A DNA stretch of 64,000 nt, from positions 44,387,871 through 44,451,870 of the forward strand of contig OX328123.1 of NCBI GenBank assembly GCA_946811695.1. Direction: 5' to 3'. The notes beneath the pieces were generated by a model. That model was given only the letters and a program-made list of their open reading frames with translations, made no database searches and had not been told where the DNA came from. The stretch is from Gonocerus acuteangulatus. Lineage: Eukaryota; Arthropoda; Insecta; Hemiptera; Coreidae. Numbering within the stretch: the stretch's first letter is position 1; each line of letters opens with the position of its first letter. Below, one piece after another: positions 1 through 10,218 of this stretch. A program made the translations under genes and the position numbers.

Positions 1-900
1 TGCAATCGAGACTCGGTGGAAAGAGGTAAGTTTTTTTATTATGTAGAGGATAAAATTTTTGATTATTGAAAGGGAGCTGTTATTAAGACGTGGTTGCATG
101 ATCATGTTAAATAATTTTTCTTATTATGGGAGAGGGGACTCCAAGGATAGCAGTTGCAATCAAGACTTGGCGGAAAGAGGTAAGTTTTTTTTTTTTTTAT
201 TGGAGCAAGAAGATTATGGAGGGGGGATGTGATGGAAGGAGGTTGCATGATCATTTTTTTATTATGGGGAGGGGAGACCAAGGTTAGCAGTTGTAATCGA
301 GACGCGGTCGGAGGAGGTTCTATTCTAATTAAGTTTTCTATTTAATATGAGAGGGGGGATGCGCAGATGGCAATGATGGAGGTAAGTTTTTTTATTATTA
401 TTTTATTGAAAGGGAGCTGTTATTAAGACGTGGTTGCATGATCATTTTTTTTATTTATTATGGAGGGGAGTTGTAATTGAGACTCGATCGATGTAAGAGA
501 ATAAAATAGGAGAGAGAGCTGTTATTAAGTCGCGCTGGAATGAACATGAGAAATATTTTTATTTATTATTAAGGACTCAGTCGAAGAAGGGGGGAATGAC
601 GTCATTCATTATCTAGACGCGAAGAAGGTAAGTTTTTTTTATTGGGGAAAATAAGTTTTATGGAGGGGTGGGGGGATGACGTCAGTAGTTATCTAGACGC
701 GGTCGAAGAAGGTAAGTTTTTTTATCGGAAAATTTAGGGAGGGGAGGGGTGGGGGAATGACGTTCCGGAGTTCTCAGTAAGTTATTGTGGGTGGGGTTGT
801 TGGCGATGGTGGGGGAATGACGTCATCTAGACGCGGTAGGGGGGGGTAGTGGGGGGAATGACGTCATTTGTCAGTAGTTCCTTCGGTCGAAGGGATGGAG
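1..900 (+). repeat. Degenerate 5' tandem monomers of the LINE
   Basis: Units of roughly 140-180 bp begin near 1, 151, 290 and 470. Each opens with a TGCAATCGAGACTCGG-like phrase, followed by G-rich and T-rich blocks and the phrases GCTGTTATTAAG and GGTTGCATGATCAT. From about 560 the unit changes to a shorter one built on TGACGTCA and ATCTAGACGCGG. Five units contain AGG-TAAGT with GTAAGT at 26, 180, 382, 628 and 712, a perfect 5' splice-site consensus. Tandem 5' monomers acting as promoters are known from mouse L1. That role here is inference. Confidence 0.7.
597..866 (+). promoter_or_regulatory. Array of TGACGTCA (CRE-type) palindromes
   Basis: The perfect 8-bp palindrome TGACGTCA occurs at 597-604, 677-684, 818-825 and 859-866, with a broken one near 762. 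A fifth perfect copy lies at 1053-1060, nearer the ORF. TGACGTCA is the established binding site of CREB/ATF bZIP factors. Repetition within the LINE 5' monomers suggests an enhancer, but binding is inferred only. Confidence 0.5.
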
Positions 901-1004
901 ATGGGGTAGGGGTAGTGGGGGGTTGGGGTGGGGGTAGTGGGGTGGGGGTGGGGGTGGGGTGGGGGTAGTGGGGTGGGGGTAGTGGGGTGGGGGGGGGGGG
1001 GGGT
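900..1004 (+). repeat. G-rich minisatellite, G-quadruplex prone
   Basis: This is a short-period repeat of GGGGTGGGGGTAGT-like units ending in a run of G. Many runs of four or more G lie within 100 bp, which is the pattern expected for G-quadruplex formation on the plus (sense) strand. Confidence 0.7.
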
Positions 1005-1112
1005 TCAAGGTCATCGACTCTACATTTTTAGCGGCTCTAAATCAAGGTCATGTGACGTCATGCAACATCATGTGTGACCTTGAACATGACCTTGATCCAG
1101 AACCGCTAATTT
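1005..1112 (+). promoter_or_regulatory. Compact palindromic block with four TCAAGGTCA sites and one CRE
   Basis: TCAAGGTCA is at 1005-1013 and 1042-1050. Its complement TGACCTTGA is at 1075-1083 and 1087-1095. A perfect TGACGTCA lies between them at 1053-1060. Bases 1029-1052 and 1085-1108 form an inverted repeat with about 21 of 24 matches. TCAAGGTCA is the known monomer site of FTZ-F1/NR5A and ERR-type nuclear receptors. The block lies about 90 bp upstream of ORF1 and is a plausible core promoter or enhancer of the LINE. Confidence 0.5.
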
Positions 1113-1201
1113 ATACCTACTCAAATCAAAATTAAAAAGGGCTTCATACATACAATCTTTACTTTATTTTATTTATCTTATTTTCTGTACATATCTCTTT
1201 T

Positions 1202-2038
1202 ATGACAATGGAAGGATTATGTGAGATGGTAAAGGAACTTAAAGCTTTAATTTGCAATAATACACAGGAAACTAGTAATCAATTAGTTCTAATTAGATCA
1301 GAGTTAAGTAAAGCTTCCTCTAATGTTCAAAAAATTGAAGAGAGGACCACCTCAATAAACAAGGAGTTTTCTAGCATTCTTACAAAAATTAATTCATTGG
1401 AAGAAAAATACAAAATTTTGGAAAATAACTTAAAAAACTCGGAGCTTAAGCTTGAATTGTACAAACGGGAGAAAAATCTCATTCTTTATAACATCGAGGA
1501 GTCCTGCTACGGAGAAAGTCTTGACTGTTTAAAGCATTATATTACAAAGATCTTTGCCGAAAAATTAAAAATAAAAATTAATGACTCTGAAATTGATTTT
1601 ATAAAGCCGATAGGGAAAAAAGTTAGTTTAAAAAATCGACCGATTCTGTTGAGATTAACAACTGCCAGTCTAAAAAGGAAAATACTCCAATCGAGTAAAA
1701 TGCTTGCCAAAACAAGAATAATTATATCACCTGATTTTACAAGAGAAACCAGAAATAGTCGGAAAATTCTTGTTCCTTATTTAAAAAAAGCTAGATCCCT
1801 AAATATGCCGGCTAAACTTATATACGACAAATTGTTCATAAATTATAAAGTATATACTACTTCAGACGCTTTATCAGGTGTCTTACAGAATATAGTTACG
1901 CCTTGTGTTTCCAATCAGAGCAGCAGCATAGATGATGCTTTATCTGGAAAAGCAAATGATGGAAGAAAAATCAAAATAAATAAATCAAAATCCAAAAAAA
2001 CTATAAAAGTAAAAAAAAATAAAAAAGGGACTTATTAA
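1202..2038 (+). CDS. LINE ORF1, L1-type RNA-binding protein
   Basis: The 278-residue product has a predicted coiled coil at about residues 20-88 with regular hydrophobic spacing. A basic segment and a fold resembling the L1 ORF1 RRM follow (about 90-160, containing REKNLILYNIEE), then a C-terminal domain (about 165-215, containing RIIISPDFTRETR). The tail is lysine-rich. This is the Transposase_22/L1 ORF1 architecture: a trimeric nucleic-acid chaperone that coats element RNA in the cytoplasm. No CCHC knuckle is present, unlike the other LINEs here. The ATG at 1202 follows a T-rich leader. After an A-run at 2011-2019 the next frame stays open to a TAG at 2100, so the original C-terminus may have been longer and shifted by a one-base slip. 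Confidence 0.85.
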   Translation: MTMEGLCEMVKELKALICNNTQETSNQLVLIRSELSKASSNVQKIEERTTSINKEFSSILTKINSLEEKYKILENNLKNSELKLELYKREKNLILYNIEESCYGESLDCLKHYITKIFAEKLKIKINDSEIDFIKPIGKKVSLKNRPILLRLTTASLKRKILQSSKMLAKTRIIISPDFTRETRNSRKILVPYLKKARSLNMPAKLIYDKLFINYKVYTTSDALSGVLQNIVTPCVSNQSSSIDDALSGKANDGRKIKINKSKSKKTIKVKKNKKGTY

Positions 2039-2102
2039 AGAGCGCGAAAACTCAGAGGAAAATATTGTTTCAAATGATTCAGAAAACCCGAACATCACAT
2101 AG

Positions 2103-5100
2103 CAATCAACAAGCTCTGACATTATATTTTGGAATTGTCAGGGCTTTAGAAATGTTCTAAATCTTGACCAAACATCATTAAATGAAATAAGGCAATCAAA
2201 AATTATATGCACAGTAGAAACGTGGCTCGTGGAGCCTCCAAAAGATGTTAATATTTTGCCAGGGTATAAGATAGTATCAAGCGAGGCTATTAAAGATAAG
2301 ACTCGAGGAAGGGCAAGTGGAGGTCTGTTAATGTTCATAGATTCGTCATATAATCATGAACTAATAGATGATTCGAGGTTTTGGCTGATTTGTAAGGTAA
2401 CCAATAGGTGGCGATCAATTATTGTTGGATGTTTCTATATAAGACCTAATCTGCATTTGAACTACGTTGCTGAATTGTTAGAATATTTATCCAAAATAAT
2501 CGAAAAATACTCACATTTAGATATTTATCTAGGTGGTGACTTTAACGCCTCAATTGGTAACCTAAATGATGGTTTCATCGAACCCTTCGAAGGAACGAAA
2601 CTTCATATTACGAGACAATGTAGAGATGAGAATATCAGTTCAAGGGGTAGATACCTTACAGACTTCATGGAAAATGAAGGATATTTCGTATTGAACGGGA
2701 GGTCTAGAAGTGATAGACCAGGCAACTACACTCACACACACCATTCAACATGCTCTACACTAGATCTGGTCTGGGCTAATATCAAAGGATTACAAAGTGT
2801 TGAAGATTTCACAGTATTGGATTTCTGCTCATTCTCAGATCACTTCCCTTGTCTCCTTAGAATATTTCAAAGAGGAACTAATCCAGCAAATAAATCAAGT
2901 CGTGCCATACCTAGAGCCCAATCTAAGCCTAAGTGGGACAATACAAAACTAGTAGAATTCCTAACGAATCTCCAACCTCTATCAGCACACTATTCAAATA
3001 TCGATGAAGCTAACTCACAAATGATAGCTGCTATAAAGCTAGCTGCTTCCCAATCATCCATGTCTACCTCAACAGTCCAAATTAAAAATAAAAAATCTAA
3101 TCAGCCATGGTTTACAGAGGATTGCTTGGTGGCAAAAAAAGACTACAAACTGTGCATAAAAATGCTACGGGAAGATAATTCTTCTCAACACCTCAGAGCA
3201 GTCCTTGACGCTAAGAAGACATATAGAAACACCGTTTCAGGAGCTAAAAAAGGGTATCAAGGGAACATAATCGAGGCACTTTCCAATATTAAAAATAGCC
3301 AGCAGTTCTGGTCTACCATCTCCCAGTTCAAAACCAAAAAATATCAGCCAAACCCCATCAGTATCAAAACCTGGACAGAACATCTTCTATCTCTTTACCC
3401 TCCGAATCCCCTCTCACCCGATGTATATCAATTCAGCGACGTCACACATCCATTCCTTGATTCAGAGATTACTTATAATGAGTTAACTTTCGCTATATCA
3501 AATCTAAAAAATAACAAATCTCCCGGCACAGATGAAATATCAAACGAATTTTTCAAAAACCTTCCTATAAGCTATAAGTATTATTTGCTACATGTGTTTA
3601 ATACTATTTTTTTGACCGAAAAAATGCCAGACAAATGGGGCGAGATAATGATGAATATGATACATAAAAAGGGGCCCACAGACAATCCGAATAACTACAG
3701 GGGGATCGCATTGATCAACACAATAGCTAAGTTGTTCAGCAACCTCTTAAACAATAGACTTACAGATTGGCTTGAATATGGTTGCCCATTACAAGAGTCG
3801 CAAAACGGATTTAGAAAAATGAGAGGATGTGTTGACGGGATCTTCACGCTTATCTCAGCAATACATATCAATATTAGACTGCCAAGGAGAAAGGTCTTCG
3901 CAAACTTCATAGACTTTGCAAAAGCATTTGATACGGTCGATCATAATCTTTTATTTTACAAGCTTAGAGAGTATGGCATCAGTAGAAAATTCATTTCCGT
4001 AATAGCAGATTTCTATTCCAAAGCGCAAATCTCTTTGAAAATTGGAGCTAACAAGACAGAACCTGTGCCTGCAACTCGAGGTGTTCTGCAGGGAGATGGC
4101 TTATCCCCAACACTATTCTCTATTTTCATTGATGACTTGGAAGGCTTTCTTAGAAGTAAGGGTGAATCGGGCATTGACATCGATGGACAAACCGACTTGC
4201 TGCTTCTTCTTTATGCCGATGATTTAATACTTCTGTCATACTCGCCCATAGGTGCAAAGAGAAAGGCTAGGCTACTGGAGGAATACTGCAGAATCAACCG
4301 TATGACAGTAAATATTAACAAATCAAATATAGTGGTTTTCAGGAAGGGAGGAAGAGTAGCAGAGCTCAAAGTATCAATTGATGATGAAGACATGTCCATC
4401 TCCAAAAACTACACTTATCTGGGAATTCCTCTCTACAGCTCCGGGATATTTACACAGACAGCAAGAGACATGTGTAAGAAAGGTAATTCAGCAATGGCTT
4501 CTACTATCTCGCTCTTTACAAAGCTAAAGTGTGAGTCTTGGGAAGCGAGAATTAAGCTTTTTGAAGCGCTGTGTCTTTCGGTCGTGCTCTACGGAAGTGA
4601 AGTTTGGGGTCTAAGGTGTTTGGATATTGTCGAATCATTTCAGGTGCAATTTCTCAAGAAACTCCTACACCTTCCTTCTAGGACACCGGGTTATATGGTA
4701 CGGCTGGAGTGCGGAAGGACAGCGCTAAAACATCAAGTGCTGAAAAAAGCCCTAAACTGGATGTCCAAGATTTTGTGTATGCCTGCAACCAGATTGCCAA
4801 AGAAATGTTTCAACAGATTATTAGCACTTGATAAAGCCCCGACAATCCGACCGACTTACAACTGGGTATCACAGTTGAAGCAAATACTTGATGAAATAGG
4901 CCTGATTCATCTGTGGGACGAGAGCGACCTCATGTCACTAGTGAAAGTGTCTAAATTTGTTCTTGAGGAATATGAAAACTTCCTCATTCAAGCCGACATC
5001 TCTAGAGCCTCCTCTTCTTCCTACTCACCAATTTACCGCAGCATTAAGCCAAAAATTGAGGCGGAAAATTATTTAAAACTAAACACAAATATTAAAAAAA

Positions 5101-5423
5101 TAAGAATAATCTCACAAGCAAGATTGTGTAGACCAGAAAATCTGAAATTTTATTGGGAGCGAAGCGTCTACTCTATTAACGGGGAGGAACTATGTACAAT
5201 ATGTAACAAGTTCGAAAAAGAAGATTTAAAACACTTCCTTCTCAAGTGCCCTATGTACAATGATCCTAGAAACACTTTTATCAACAAGTACTTAGACCTC
5301 TCGATGCAGGACGAGGAGAAAATCAAGACAATACTAGCAATAGACACAATAGAAAAACTTAACAATATTTATTATTATATCACAAACTCATTAAAAATAA
5401 GAGCTTTCATTATAAATGAATGA
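2103..5423 (+). CDS. LINE ORF2: endonuclease and reverse transcriptase
   Basis: The reading frame opens just after a TAG at 2100-2102 and starts with IIFWNCQG, the first motif of AP-like endonucleases, so the coding region begins well before the GTG at 2229. Catalytic motifs are present in order: WNCQG, the ETW glutamate, GGDFNAS, LDLVW and SDH. The RT follows, with FIDFAKAFD, GVLQGDGLSP and YADD near 4212. The C-terminal end carries a CTIC...H...C knuckle near 5190. There is no RNase H domain. The product nicks target DNA and copies the element RNA by target-primed reverse transcription. No in-frame ATG lies between the TAG and the endonuclease start, so expression needs stop readthrough, a frameshift or reinitiation, or this copy has lost its start. 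Confidence 0.9.
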   Translation, partial: QSTSSDIIFWNCQGFRNVLNLDQTSLNEIRQSKIICTVETWLVEPPKDVNILPGYKIVSSEAIKDKTRGRASGGLLMFIDSSYNHELIDDSRFWLICKVTNRWRSIIVGCFYIRPNLHLNYVAELLEYLSKIIEKYSHLDIYLGGDFNASIGNLNDGFIEPFEGTKLHITRQCRDENISSRGRYLTDFMENEGYFVLNGRSRSDRPGNYTHTHHSTCSTLDLVWANIKGLQSVEDFTVLDFCSFSDHFPCLLRIFQRGTNPANKSSRAIPRAQSKPKWDNTKLVEFLTNLQPLSAHYSNIDEANSQMIAAIKLAASQSSMSTSTVQIKNKKSNQPWFTEDCLVAKKDYKLCIKMLREDNSSQHLRAVLDAKKTYRNTVSGAKKGYQGNIIEALSNIKNSQQFWSTISQFKTKKYQPNPISIKTWTEHLLSLYPPNPLSPDVYQFSDVTHPFLDSEITYNELTFAISNLKNNKSPGTDEISNEFFKNLPISYKYYLLHVFNTIFLTEKMPDKWGEIMMNMIHKKGPTDNPNNYRGIALINTIAKLFSNLLNNRLTDWLEYGCPLQESQNGFRKMRGCVDGIFTLISAIHINIRLPRRKVFANFIDFAKAFDTVDHNLLFYKLREYGISRKFISVIADFYSKAQISLKIGANKTEPVPATRGVLQGDGLSPTLFSIFIDDLEGFLRSKGESGIDIDGQTDLLLLLYADDLILLSYSPIGAKRKARLLEEYCRINRMTVNINKSNIVVFRKGGRVAELKVSIDDEDMSISKNYTYLGIPLYSSGIFTQTARDMCKKGNSAMASTISLFTKLKCESWEARIKLFEALCLSVVLYGSEVWGLRCLDIVESFQVQFLKKLLHLPSRTPGYMVRLECGRTALKHQVLKKALNWMSKILCMPATRLPKKCFNRLLALDKAPTIRPTYNWVSQLKQILDEIGLIHLWDESDLMSLVKVSKFVLEEYENFLIQADISRASSSSYSPIYRSIKPKIEAENYLKLNTNIKKIRIISQARLCRPENLKFYWERSVYSINGEELCTICNKFEKEDLKHFLLKCPMYNDPRNTFINKYLDLSMQDEEKIKTILAIDTIEKLNNIYYYITNSLKIRAFIINE

Positions 5424-5746
5424 TATATTGATGGTGCTAGCTAATTCAGAAATTAAGGGTACTTTATAAATGAATAAAACTTAACAAATAAATATTCCAG
5501 CATATTCCGGGAATTAGGTGCTATTCATCAATTAATAATAAAACTAAATATATAACTATATTAATATATAATCGAGGAGAAGGACAAATTTATTTTATAT
5601 GTCTCTATGTATATAGACTATGTCTTAGTAAATAAAAATAATAATTTAAAGGAAAATTTAGCTTATAAGTCTGTTATTTTGGGATTAGAAGAATGTTATT
5701 CATTATTAATTGATAATTATTTTTTTATAACTTTTACTAATTTTAA

Positions 5747-5813
<67 letters not shown>

Positions 5814-6300
5814 TTTTTTTATTTTTTTTATTTTTTTCGTTGTAATTCATATGACTTCAGGTCATCATCAGTTGTCAGCGTAGATACTAATAATGTATAA
5901 TTTATATTTATGTATAAAGGCATGGTAACTTCCACCATTTATTATGATACATTCGTAAATACAAATTTTTCTTCATCTTCTTCTTCCTCTTATAATAATA
6001 AAACTAAATAAATTATTTTATTAAAAAAAAAGATGATAATTATAAAATAAGAATTATAAAAATTTAGTAAAAAAAATCTGTCAGTTTTAAATTGGAAGAA
6101 TGTCATTTATTATTGATTGATAATTATTTTTTAATACTTTTATTTATGTTAAGGTTATATTTGTTTTTTGCTTTTTTTTGTATTTGTATAATGACATGAT
6201 CATTTTTTTGTATATTTTAGTATTAAGAGATGATAACCTCCAATATGTAATGTGAAACATTCACAAATACAATCTTTCTTCTTCTTCTTCTTCTTCTTCT
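5424..6300 (+). repeat. LINE 3' UTR, tandemly duplicated, ending in (TTC)n
   Basis: Two related stretches lie head to tail, about 5530-5990 and 5991-6300. Both run from an ATAATAAAACTAAAT phrase through a GGAAGAATGT-ATTATTGATTGATAATTATT phrase to a final segment ending in CTTC/TTC repeats at 5975-5990 and 6279-6300. The first unit has a (TA)n expansion at 5751-5808. Either the 3' UTR was duplicated, or a second, 5'-truncated copy inserted at the tail. Confidence 0.6.
5751..5808. repeat. (TA)n microsatellite
   Basis: An uninterrupted TA dinucleotide run in the first 3' UTR unit. Confidence 0.95.
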
Positions 6301-6313
6301 AAATTTTGAACAG

Positions 6314-6479
6314 ATGGATGTAGAGACTATATTCTTAAATGATCATTTAGAACGAAAATCCACCACTGGTTTTCTTATTAGGTTATTTAGTAATGAATTA
6401 TACTGGAAATCGAGAAAGCAAAAAGATGTTACAGAAGAGTCTACATATGCAGAATATGTAGCTTTAAGTGAATTTTAAA
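6314..6479 (+). pseudogene. Ty1/copia polyprotein scrap, internally deleted
   Basis: Translation from 6314 gives a MDVETIFLNDHLE segment, which resembles the copia RT motif around MDVKTAFLNG. It joins directly to RKSTTGFLIRLF, WKSRKQK and YAEYVALSE, which are the copia RNase H motifs. In an intact copia these two regions are some hundreds of residues apart, so the middle of the RT and the linker are missing. An extra A in the run at 6420-6425 shifts the frame before the last motif. No LTR was recognised beside it. Confidence 0.75.
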
Positions 6480-7002
6480 GTTCCAAGACTCCAAAAAGAT
6501 AGAGCTTTTTGTTTTATACATAAAGAACTCCAAAAACATAAAGATTTTTTTTTTTTTTTTTTTGGTAAAAACTCCTTTGTAAACAATGTCATTTTGTAAG
6601 AGACTTAAATTTATGAACTTAAAATTAATCCTCTTACATACATATGCAAATTGTTATATTAACTTATTTTTTTATTCGCATATACATAGATGTACATAAT
6701 AAATTACATAAATGTTTATATTCATACAAATGAATGTATATAAATTAATTAATTTTCACCACATTTTGAAACATTATTTTATTATTATTATTAATATTTC
6801 TTTTGTATGCTATATTTTTTTGCAGATAAATTAATGTATTAAAATATTATTTTTATAAGAAGAGGAAGTCACGTGAATTGTGGTGTTTTAATAAATAAAA
6901 AGGTAATTAAATTTTCCATGCAATTTTTTATTAATTTAATATATATTATATTCTGACATATGCTTTCTTTTGTCTGAGATAGTTATATTCTCTGACTGTC
7001 AC
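6480..7002. other. AT-rich spacer, no gene seen
   Basis: Low-complexity AT-rich DNA with a poly-T run near 6546. No ORF or repeat family was recognised. Confidence 0.6.
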
Positions 7003-7649
7003 CATTTAGTTGGATAGCTGGTAACGCAAATTTCATGAAGTATTTTATGCACCTTGGAATTTTGCTGTATTGCATCTCGTGGGAAGGTAAGGCATGTATG
7101 TGTTTCCTGGACCATAGGGGAAAAAATATGTCACAAAAATAGTATTTTATTCAAAGTGTTTAATGTATAGTTAAGGCAAGTTGCTTTATTTGTAGAACTA
7201 CCACAACTGTCCCGTCCTTATGATTGGTGCTCTCACTCACTCTTACGGTTACACGCAGTGTATTGCAGTCTATAATCGGCTAAATTTATTTTCATGTTTG
7301 CTGATTACTAAATCTCAGAAATAGTGTCTGCCTTTTTGTAATTATTTTGAATTATGGTGTTTAAATAGCGGTGTGAAGAAAAAACTTCATTTAATATTAC
7401 AAAAAACCCACTTCGGTTTTTTTTAAATGTTATCCCCCTTAAAAGTGTCTGCCTTATATATTATTCATTATAGAATTGCCTTAATTTTACATTAAAGAAT
7501 TATGGCTTCTGAATAAAACACTATTTTTGGGCCATAGTTTGTTACTGATTACCTGATTACCTTTTTATCTACCCTAGATACCCACTATAGCAAAATTTCA
7601 AGGTGCATAAAACACTTGAAAAGTGTGTTACCAGCTCTTGAACTAAATG
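7003..7649. mobile_element. MITE with long terminal inverted repeats
   Basis: The left end (CATTTAGTT, then AGCTGGTAAC near 7016) is matched in inverse at the right end (GTTACCAGCT near 7627, then AACTAAATG ending at 7649). The arms match imperfectly over about 150 bp, including TTTTATGCACCTTG and a distinct AATAGTRTTTTATTCA block further in. The 647 bp between them has no transposase. No clear target duplication was found, so the superfamily is open. Confidence 0.6.
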
Positions 7650-8812
<1,163 letters not shown>

Positions 8813-9106
8813 AAAATGAATCGCTAAATGTGTTGGTAAGCGCAAACCTCGAGAACAACTGAACCGATTCCGCTAATTCTTTTTTTATAATATTCCTTGA
8901 AGTAAGAGGATGGTTCTTACGGAGAGAAAATTTTTAAAAAAAATGCCTGAAGAAGTCTAAAAACAACACTTTTTGGGTCTTTTTTACTATGTTCAAATTC
9001 ATTTTTAAATAAATCATGTGTTCTCAATTATATTTTTAACAGTTAACGTATTAGTTTATTTGTGTATAAGCAAAAATTCACTATAACAGATATAATAAGA
9101 ACATGT

Positions 9107-9312
9107 GGAGGCTCGGTGGCAGTGAGTGTTAAGGCTTGAGAATTTAACACTCCGTGTCAAGGGTCATAGGTTCAATTCCCACTATGGGGTGGTTGCTTTT
9201 CATTAGAAAAAAGGAAAGGCATCAGCCCTATCCTGGCTAGAAAGGGTGGTAACCTATAGATAACCCGTCCTAAAATTCGTATTTAATAATAATGGACGTT
9301 AACATTTAAATA
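9107..9312 (+). mobile_element. SINE-A copy 1, tRNA-derived, with 13-bp target duplication
   Basis: The element starts GAGGCTCGGTGGCAGTGAG and carries a box-B-like GGTTCAATTCCCAC about 70 bp in, which marks a tRNA-derived Pol III promoter. It ends in a TAATAATAATGGACGTTAAC tail. The flanks AATAAGAACATGT at 9094-9106 and 9313-9325 are an exact 13-bp target duplication, as expected of LINE-mobilised SINEs. The same family recurs near 27400, 40628, 53119 and 53500. Confidence 0.85.
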
Positions 9313-9446
9313 AATAAGAACATGTAATCACTAGGTGACAATAGAATCACATGCTAATAATGCAATTTAAATTAATTTATATTTGCGTTAATGAAGTAAA
9401 AAAGACCCCATTTTTCTATATTCCTTCTTGTTTTTTTGTGTTGTTT

Positions 9447-9491
9447 TTTTTACGGCGCATCGACAATTCTTGGCCATTAGCGCCGTATATT
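9447..9491 (-). repeat. Detached SINE-B tail hairpin
   Basis: Matches, in inverse, the tail of the SINE at 54464-54653: a T-run, then GGCGCATC...ATTAGCGCC. The rest of the SINE is absent. Confidence 0.65.
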
Positions 9492-9564
9492 CCTTCTTCT
9501 ATATAAAAGATTCGTAGTAATACTTAAAGGTTCAAGAAGAACCCGAAATGCAACACATCAAATT

Positions 9565-9910
9565 AATTATCAATCTAATCGTACTGCCCAGGAACGTGAA
9601 GATCGCAATGAACGTGAAAGAATTCGGTTAAGACAGACCCGCGAAGCGCGACATTCGACTAATAATGGTGCAAGTTTGAATCGAGCTGCTGTGAATTCAT
9701 TACAGTGCCTGCAGCTGTGTTGCTATTGGACCTATGAACTCAATTCGACTATAAACAAATCCCAGGGCAGTCATTAAGTGTTTGTGGTATTAATCTAGAA
9801 AACCCATGTTTCTCGCATGGTCAATTGTATGTTGCCTGTTCCCGTGTTGGAAAAACATCTGCTCTGTTTATTTCCGCGTCAGGTAATGAAACAAAAAATA
9901 TCCTTTACCA
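9565..9910 (+). pseudogene. Helitron Rep/helicase relic
   Basis: Bases from about 9570 encode an arginine/glutamate-rich stretch (RTAQEREDRNERERIRLRQ) like the N-terminal repeats of insect Helitron proteins. From about 9735 the C-terminal end of the PIF1-like helicase appears: TINKSQG, then CGINLENPCFSHGQLYVACS and RVGK. The two parts are separated in an intact protein of well over 1000 residues by the Rep and most of the helicase, so most of the gene is deleted. The frame also breaks at the GGGCAG near 9766. The intact protein would cut and unwind DNA for rolling-circle transposition. Confidence 0.8.
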
Positions 9911-10218
9911 TTAAGTACTACAGTAAAAGTGAATTTAATTTAGAATAAGTAAAAATAAAATGAAATATAATAAGTAGGTATCACAATAAGAAATCTGATA
10001 TTGTAATTTTGATTGTGATTTTTTAGTGACTATTTAAAGAATTTTAGTGTTCTATAATTTTTATTTTTTGACATAATTTAATTGTCGACTTATTAAGTTT
10101 TTTTTTCTTTTTTTTTATCTTACTAGCTGTCCGGGTGTCCCAAATAGCAGAATAAGTATTAAACAAAAAATTAAAGAATTGACTGTTAGGCGGTACGAAG
10201 TTCGCCGGGTCAGCTAGT

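Larger units (their letters stand above)
1..6300 (+). mobile_element. Non-LTR retrotransposon with L1-type ORF1, near full length
   Basis: The span contains, in order, tandem 5' repeat monomers, a promoter-like block, a coiled-coil ORF1, an apurinic-type endonuclease plus reverse transcriptase ORF2 and a 3' UTR ending in a TTC repeat. That order is the standard layout of a non-LTR (LINE) element. The left end lies outside the window because the first monomer is already in progress at base 1. The 3' end is placed at the (TTC)n tract at 6279-6300. Clade is uncertain: the ORF1 type and the C-terminal zinc knuckle occur in several Jockey/CR1/RTE-related insect lineages. Confidence 0.85.

Noticed and set aside
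5607..5810. 67-codon frame ending in repeated YI
   Set aside because: The end is the (TA)n tract read in frame. No other support.
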